Source: Vibrio sp. SNU_ST1 (GTDB taxonomy: Bacteria > Pseudomonadota > Gammaproteobacteria > Enterobacterales > Vibrionaceae). From it: a stretch of DNA of 64,000 bases. The stretch is from contig NZ_CP130749.1 in NCBI RefSeq assembly GCF_030563405.1, positions 434,001 through 498,000 on the forward strand, written 5' to 3'. Made by a program: the position numbers and the translations under genes. A model generated the notes under the pieces. That model ran no database searches. It was not told the DNA's origin and saw nothing but the letters and a program-made list of their open reading frames with translations. This document shows, piece by piece, positions 62,085 through 64,000 of the stretch. Every line of letters starts with the position of its first letter. Position 1 is the first letter of the stretch.

Positions 62085-63650
62085 ATGAGCCACCAATCTG
62101 CATCATCTACTTCTTCACCATTTTCAGTGCAACAACAACGCTTTAGCAATATCATTTCAGATGCCAGCCTGTCCCCAAAACAGAAGTCGAGCTATCTTGC
62201 CTTAGAAGCCGAAGCCAGCCTGCCGTATATGCCGGTAAGCAATGAAGTAGAGCAAGCCTTACAACAAGGTGTGCTGTGTGACATGTTTGAAGGACACGCT
62301 CCATTTAAGCCGCGCTATGTGCTTCCTGATTATTCTAAATACTTACATCAAGGCTCAAAGTATTTAGAGCTTAGCGCGGCAACTAATTTCGACGAAGCAT
62401 TGAACATGCTCACCATCCTTTATCATCACGTTCCATCGGTGACTTCAATTCCGGTTTACTTAGGTCAGTTGGACGATGTGTTGATGCCTTTTGTTGGCGA
62501 TTTGACGGATGTGCAGGTATATCAAAAGCTGAAGCTGTTCTGGATTATGCTGGATCGAACACTGCCAGATGCCTTTATGCACGTGAATATTGGCCCAAGT
62601 GACAATATTATATGCCGCACCATTTTACGTGTGGATGCTGAATTGAAGCAGATCGCACCTAATTTAACTTTTATGTATGACCCTGCCGTCACGCCTGATG
62701 ATCTGCTTCGTCATGCGGCGAGCAACATTTGTGAATGCAGCAAGCCGCATATTGCCAATTATCCTGCACACGCCGCTGCGTACGGTGATAAGCGTTTTGG
62801 CATTGTGAGTTGCTACAACTCTTTGCCTCTGGCGGGTGGTTCAAACACGCTAGTACGTATGAACCTGAAGCAAGTGGCTCTGAAATCTGAGGACAGCGTA
62901 GACTTCTTACAGCAAGTATTGCCTAACTACAGCAGTATCATGGTTGAGTTAATGAACGCGCGCAGCCGTTTCTTACATGAAGAATCAAACTTTTTCGAGG
63001 GTTTCTTAACCAAAGAAGGCCTGATTGAAGAGGACCGTTTTGCGCCAATGTTTGGCATTTACGGCATGGCTGAAGCGGTCAACATCTTAATGGAGAAAGA
63101 AGGCAAATCAGGGCGCTATGGTCACGATGAACAAGCCAACCAGCTTGGACATCGTATCTCTGAAAAGCTGGCAGAGATCGTTGAAAGCTCTGAAGTGAAG
63201 TATGGACTAGAAGGTAAAGCCTTGTTGCATGCTCAAGGTGGTATTAGCTTAGACGAAGATGTGACACCTGGTGTGCGTATTCCTTATGGAACAGAACCTG
63301 ATCCAGTTTCTTACGTACGTGCGACGGCTGGTCACCATAAGTTCTATACCTCGGGCATCAGTGACATTCTGACGATCGACGAAACGGTGAAATCAAACCC
63401 AGAAGCGATGTTCAACCTGTGTAAGGGAGCGATTCAAGCGGGTTACCGAGAGTTCACGGCTAACGTAGCATCGAACGACTTAGTCCGTGTGACTGGCTAC
63501 ATGATCAAGCTGTCTGATATTTCTAAATACGACGATCAAGGTTCACGCACCAATACCACTTTCCTTGGTGCTGAAGCTGCAAAAAACACTGGTATCCTAG
63601 AGCGTAAGCCACGTGTGGCAAGCTTAGAGATGTCACCGACATACGAATAG
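62085..63650 (+). CDS. yjjI: YjjI glycyl-radical enzyme
   Basis: A 521-residue DUF3029 protein, matching E. coli YjjI (516), a glycyl-radical enzyme of unknown substrate. The radical glycine is in VRVTGYM near residue 478. The likely active-site cysteine is in SCYNSLPLAGGSNT (about residue 245). It is activated by the radical-SAM protein YjjW encoded 58 bp downstream. Glycyl-radical enzymes act without oxygen, so a role in anaerobic metabolism is expected. The start ATG has a usable AGGG site. Confidence 0.9.
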   Translation: MSHQSASSTSSPFSVQQQRFSNIISDASLSPKQKSSYLALEAEASLPYMPVSNEVEQALQQGVLCDMFEGHAPFKPRYVLPDYSKYLHQGSKYLELSAATNFDEALNMLTILYHHVPSVTSIPVYLGQLDDVLMPFVGDLTDVQVYQKLKLFWIMLDRTLPDAFMHVNIGPSDNIICRTILRVDAELKQIAPNLTFMYDPAVTPDDLLRHAASNICECSKPHIANYPAHAAAYGDKRFGIVSCYNSLPLAGGSNTLVRMNLKQVALKSEDSVDFLQQVLPNYSSIMVELMNARSRFLHEESNFFEGFLTKEGLIEEDRFAPMFGIYGMAEAVNILMEKEGKSGRYGHDEQANQLGHRISEKLAEIVESSEVKYGLEGKALLHAQGGISLDEDVTPGVRIPYGTEPDPVSYVRATAGHHKFYTSGISDILTIDETVKSNPEAMFNLCKGAIQAGYREFTANVASNDLVRVTGYMIKLSDISKYDDQGSRTNTTFLGAEAAKNTGILERKPRVASLEMSPTYE

Positions 63651-63708
63651 CTTTAACGTGCGTGTGTTATGTGTGTGTTATGCGTTTCGAATGCGAACAA
63701 TGTGAATT

Positions 63709-64000
63709 ATGAAAATTTCTGATCTAACAACTCAAATGGCTAGGGTTAAAAATAATAAGACAGAAAAACAAGCGAAGGTCAGCCGTGTGCTGACCTTTTC
63801 TTGTGTTGATGGCCCCGGAAATCGTTTGGTACTGTTCCTACAGGGCTGCAATTTCGATTGCATCACTTGTCATAACCCACACACCATCAACAACTGCAAC
63901 CATTGTGGAGATTGCGTTAGTGGCTGCCCGAGCAGTGCTCTGAGTCTTATTGAGGGCAAAGTGAAGTGGGATCCGGTAGCTTGTACCAACTGCGATCAGT
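63709..64000 (+). CDS. yjjW: YjjW glycyl-radical-enzyme activase (partial)
   Basis: Only the first 97 codons are in the window. The radical-SAM motif CNFDCITC (about residues 50-57) binds the catalytic [4Fe-4S] cluster. It is followed by a ferredoxin-like insert, CNHCGDCVSGCP and CTNCD, for auxiliary clusters, as in activating enzymes. It installs the glycyl radical on YjjI. The ATG at 63709 is the first in frame; ribosome site weak. Confidence 0.88.
   Translation, partial: MKISDLTTQMARVKNNKTEKQAKVSRVLTFSCVDGPGNRLVLFLQGCNFDCITCHNPHTINNCNHCGDCVSGCPSSALSLIEGKVKWDPVACTNCDQ

Noticed and set aside
63660..63703. 11-bp tandem repeats between yjjI and yjjW
   Set aside because: Only two units (GCGTGTGTTAT, GTGTGTGTTAT) match well; later units are too degenerate, and the sequence is simple GT-rich DNA.

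Overview
The window looks like a stretch of a Vibrio chromosome, most similar in gene content and protein style to the Vibrio splendidus group. This rests on recognisable gammaproteobacterial and vibrio-type proteins (Kbl/Tdh, SdaA, KefG/KefB, YjjI/YjjW, a ViuB-like siderophore-interacting protein, YcdX, cytochrome b562) and on dense intrinsic terminators. Its many catabolic and transport islands would suit an accessory-rich chromosome, but which chromosome it is cannot be decided here. No rRNA, tRNA, CRISPR array, prophage or intact insertion sequence was seen.

Layout. 1-5.5 kb: right half of a 2-aminoethylphosphonate (phosphonate) uptake and use cluster: FAD oxidoreductase, ABC ATPase, fused permease and PhnR-type GntR regulator. 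5.5-6.4 kb: EamA exporter. 6.5-12.9 kb: a gluconate regulon (TRAP transporter, gluconokinase, 6-phosphogluconate dehydrogenase, LacI-type GntR) tied together by three GTTACC(G/A)GTAAC operators and a probable CRP site. 13-19.1 kb: siderophore-interacting protein with a Fur box, POT peptide transporter, L-serine dehydratase, a YdcF-type protein and a DUF333 lipoprotein. 19.5-28.6 kb: Nudix hydrolase, heterodimeric MdlAB-like ABC exporter, TPR membrane protein, an M23 endopeptidase behind a Zur box, YbjQ, and a LysR/EamA divergent pair. 28.7-38.6 kb: a large HD-GYP sensor, YcdX, cytochrome b562, a DUF2946/PepSY pair, YaeR, and a LysR/MFS divergent pair. 38.9-41.2 kb: kbl-tdh threonine catabolism.

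41.4-44.3 kb: a visibly AT-rich regulatory island (AraC protein, EAL protein, response regulator) with direct-repeat operator-like sites, a candidate 31-residue membrane peptide and decayed coding sequence. 44.4-56.1 kb: DUF819 protein, KefB/KefG, threonine-aldolase-like enzyme, an unlisted 41-46 residue membrane peptide, YccF, outer-membrane protein, iron alcohol dehydrogenase, YjjG and YddG. 56.1-64 kb: TPR-GAF-GGDEF cyclase, CDF transporter, hypothetical protein, LysR/methyltransferase pair, and the glycyl-radical enzyme YjjI with its activase YjjW, cut by the window end.

The most unusual pattern is that five unrelated genes end in short tandem repeats that include the stop codon: three with a 15-bp (five-codon) unit, one with 17 bp and one with 7 bp. 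A sixth array, six exact-period 17-bp units, sits in the leader side of sdaA. Two MITE-like elements with terminal inverted repeats are also present (15831-16005 and 53856-54120).
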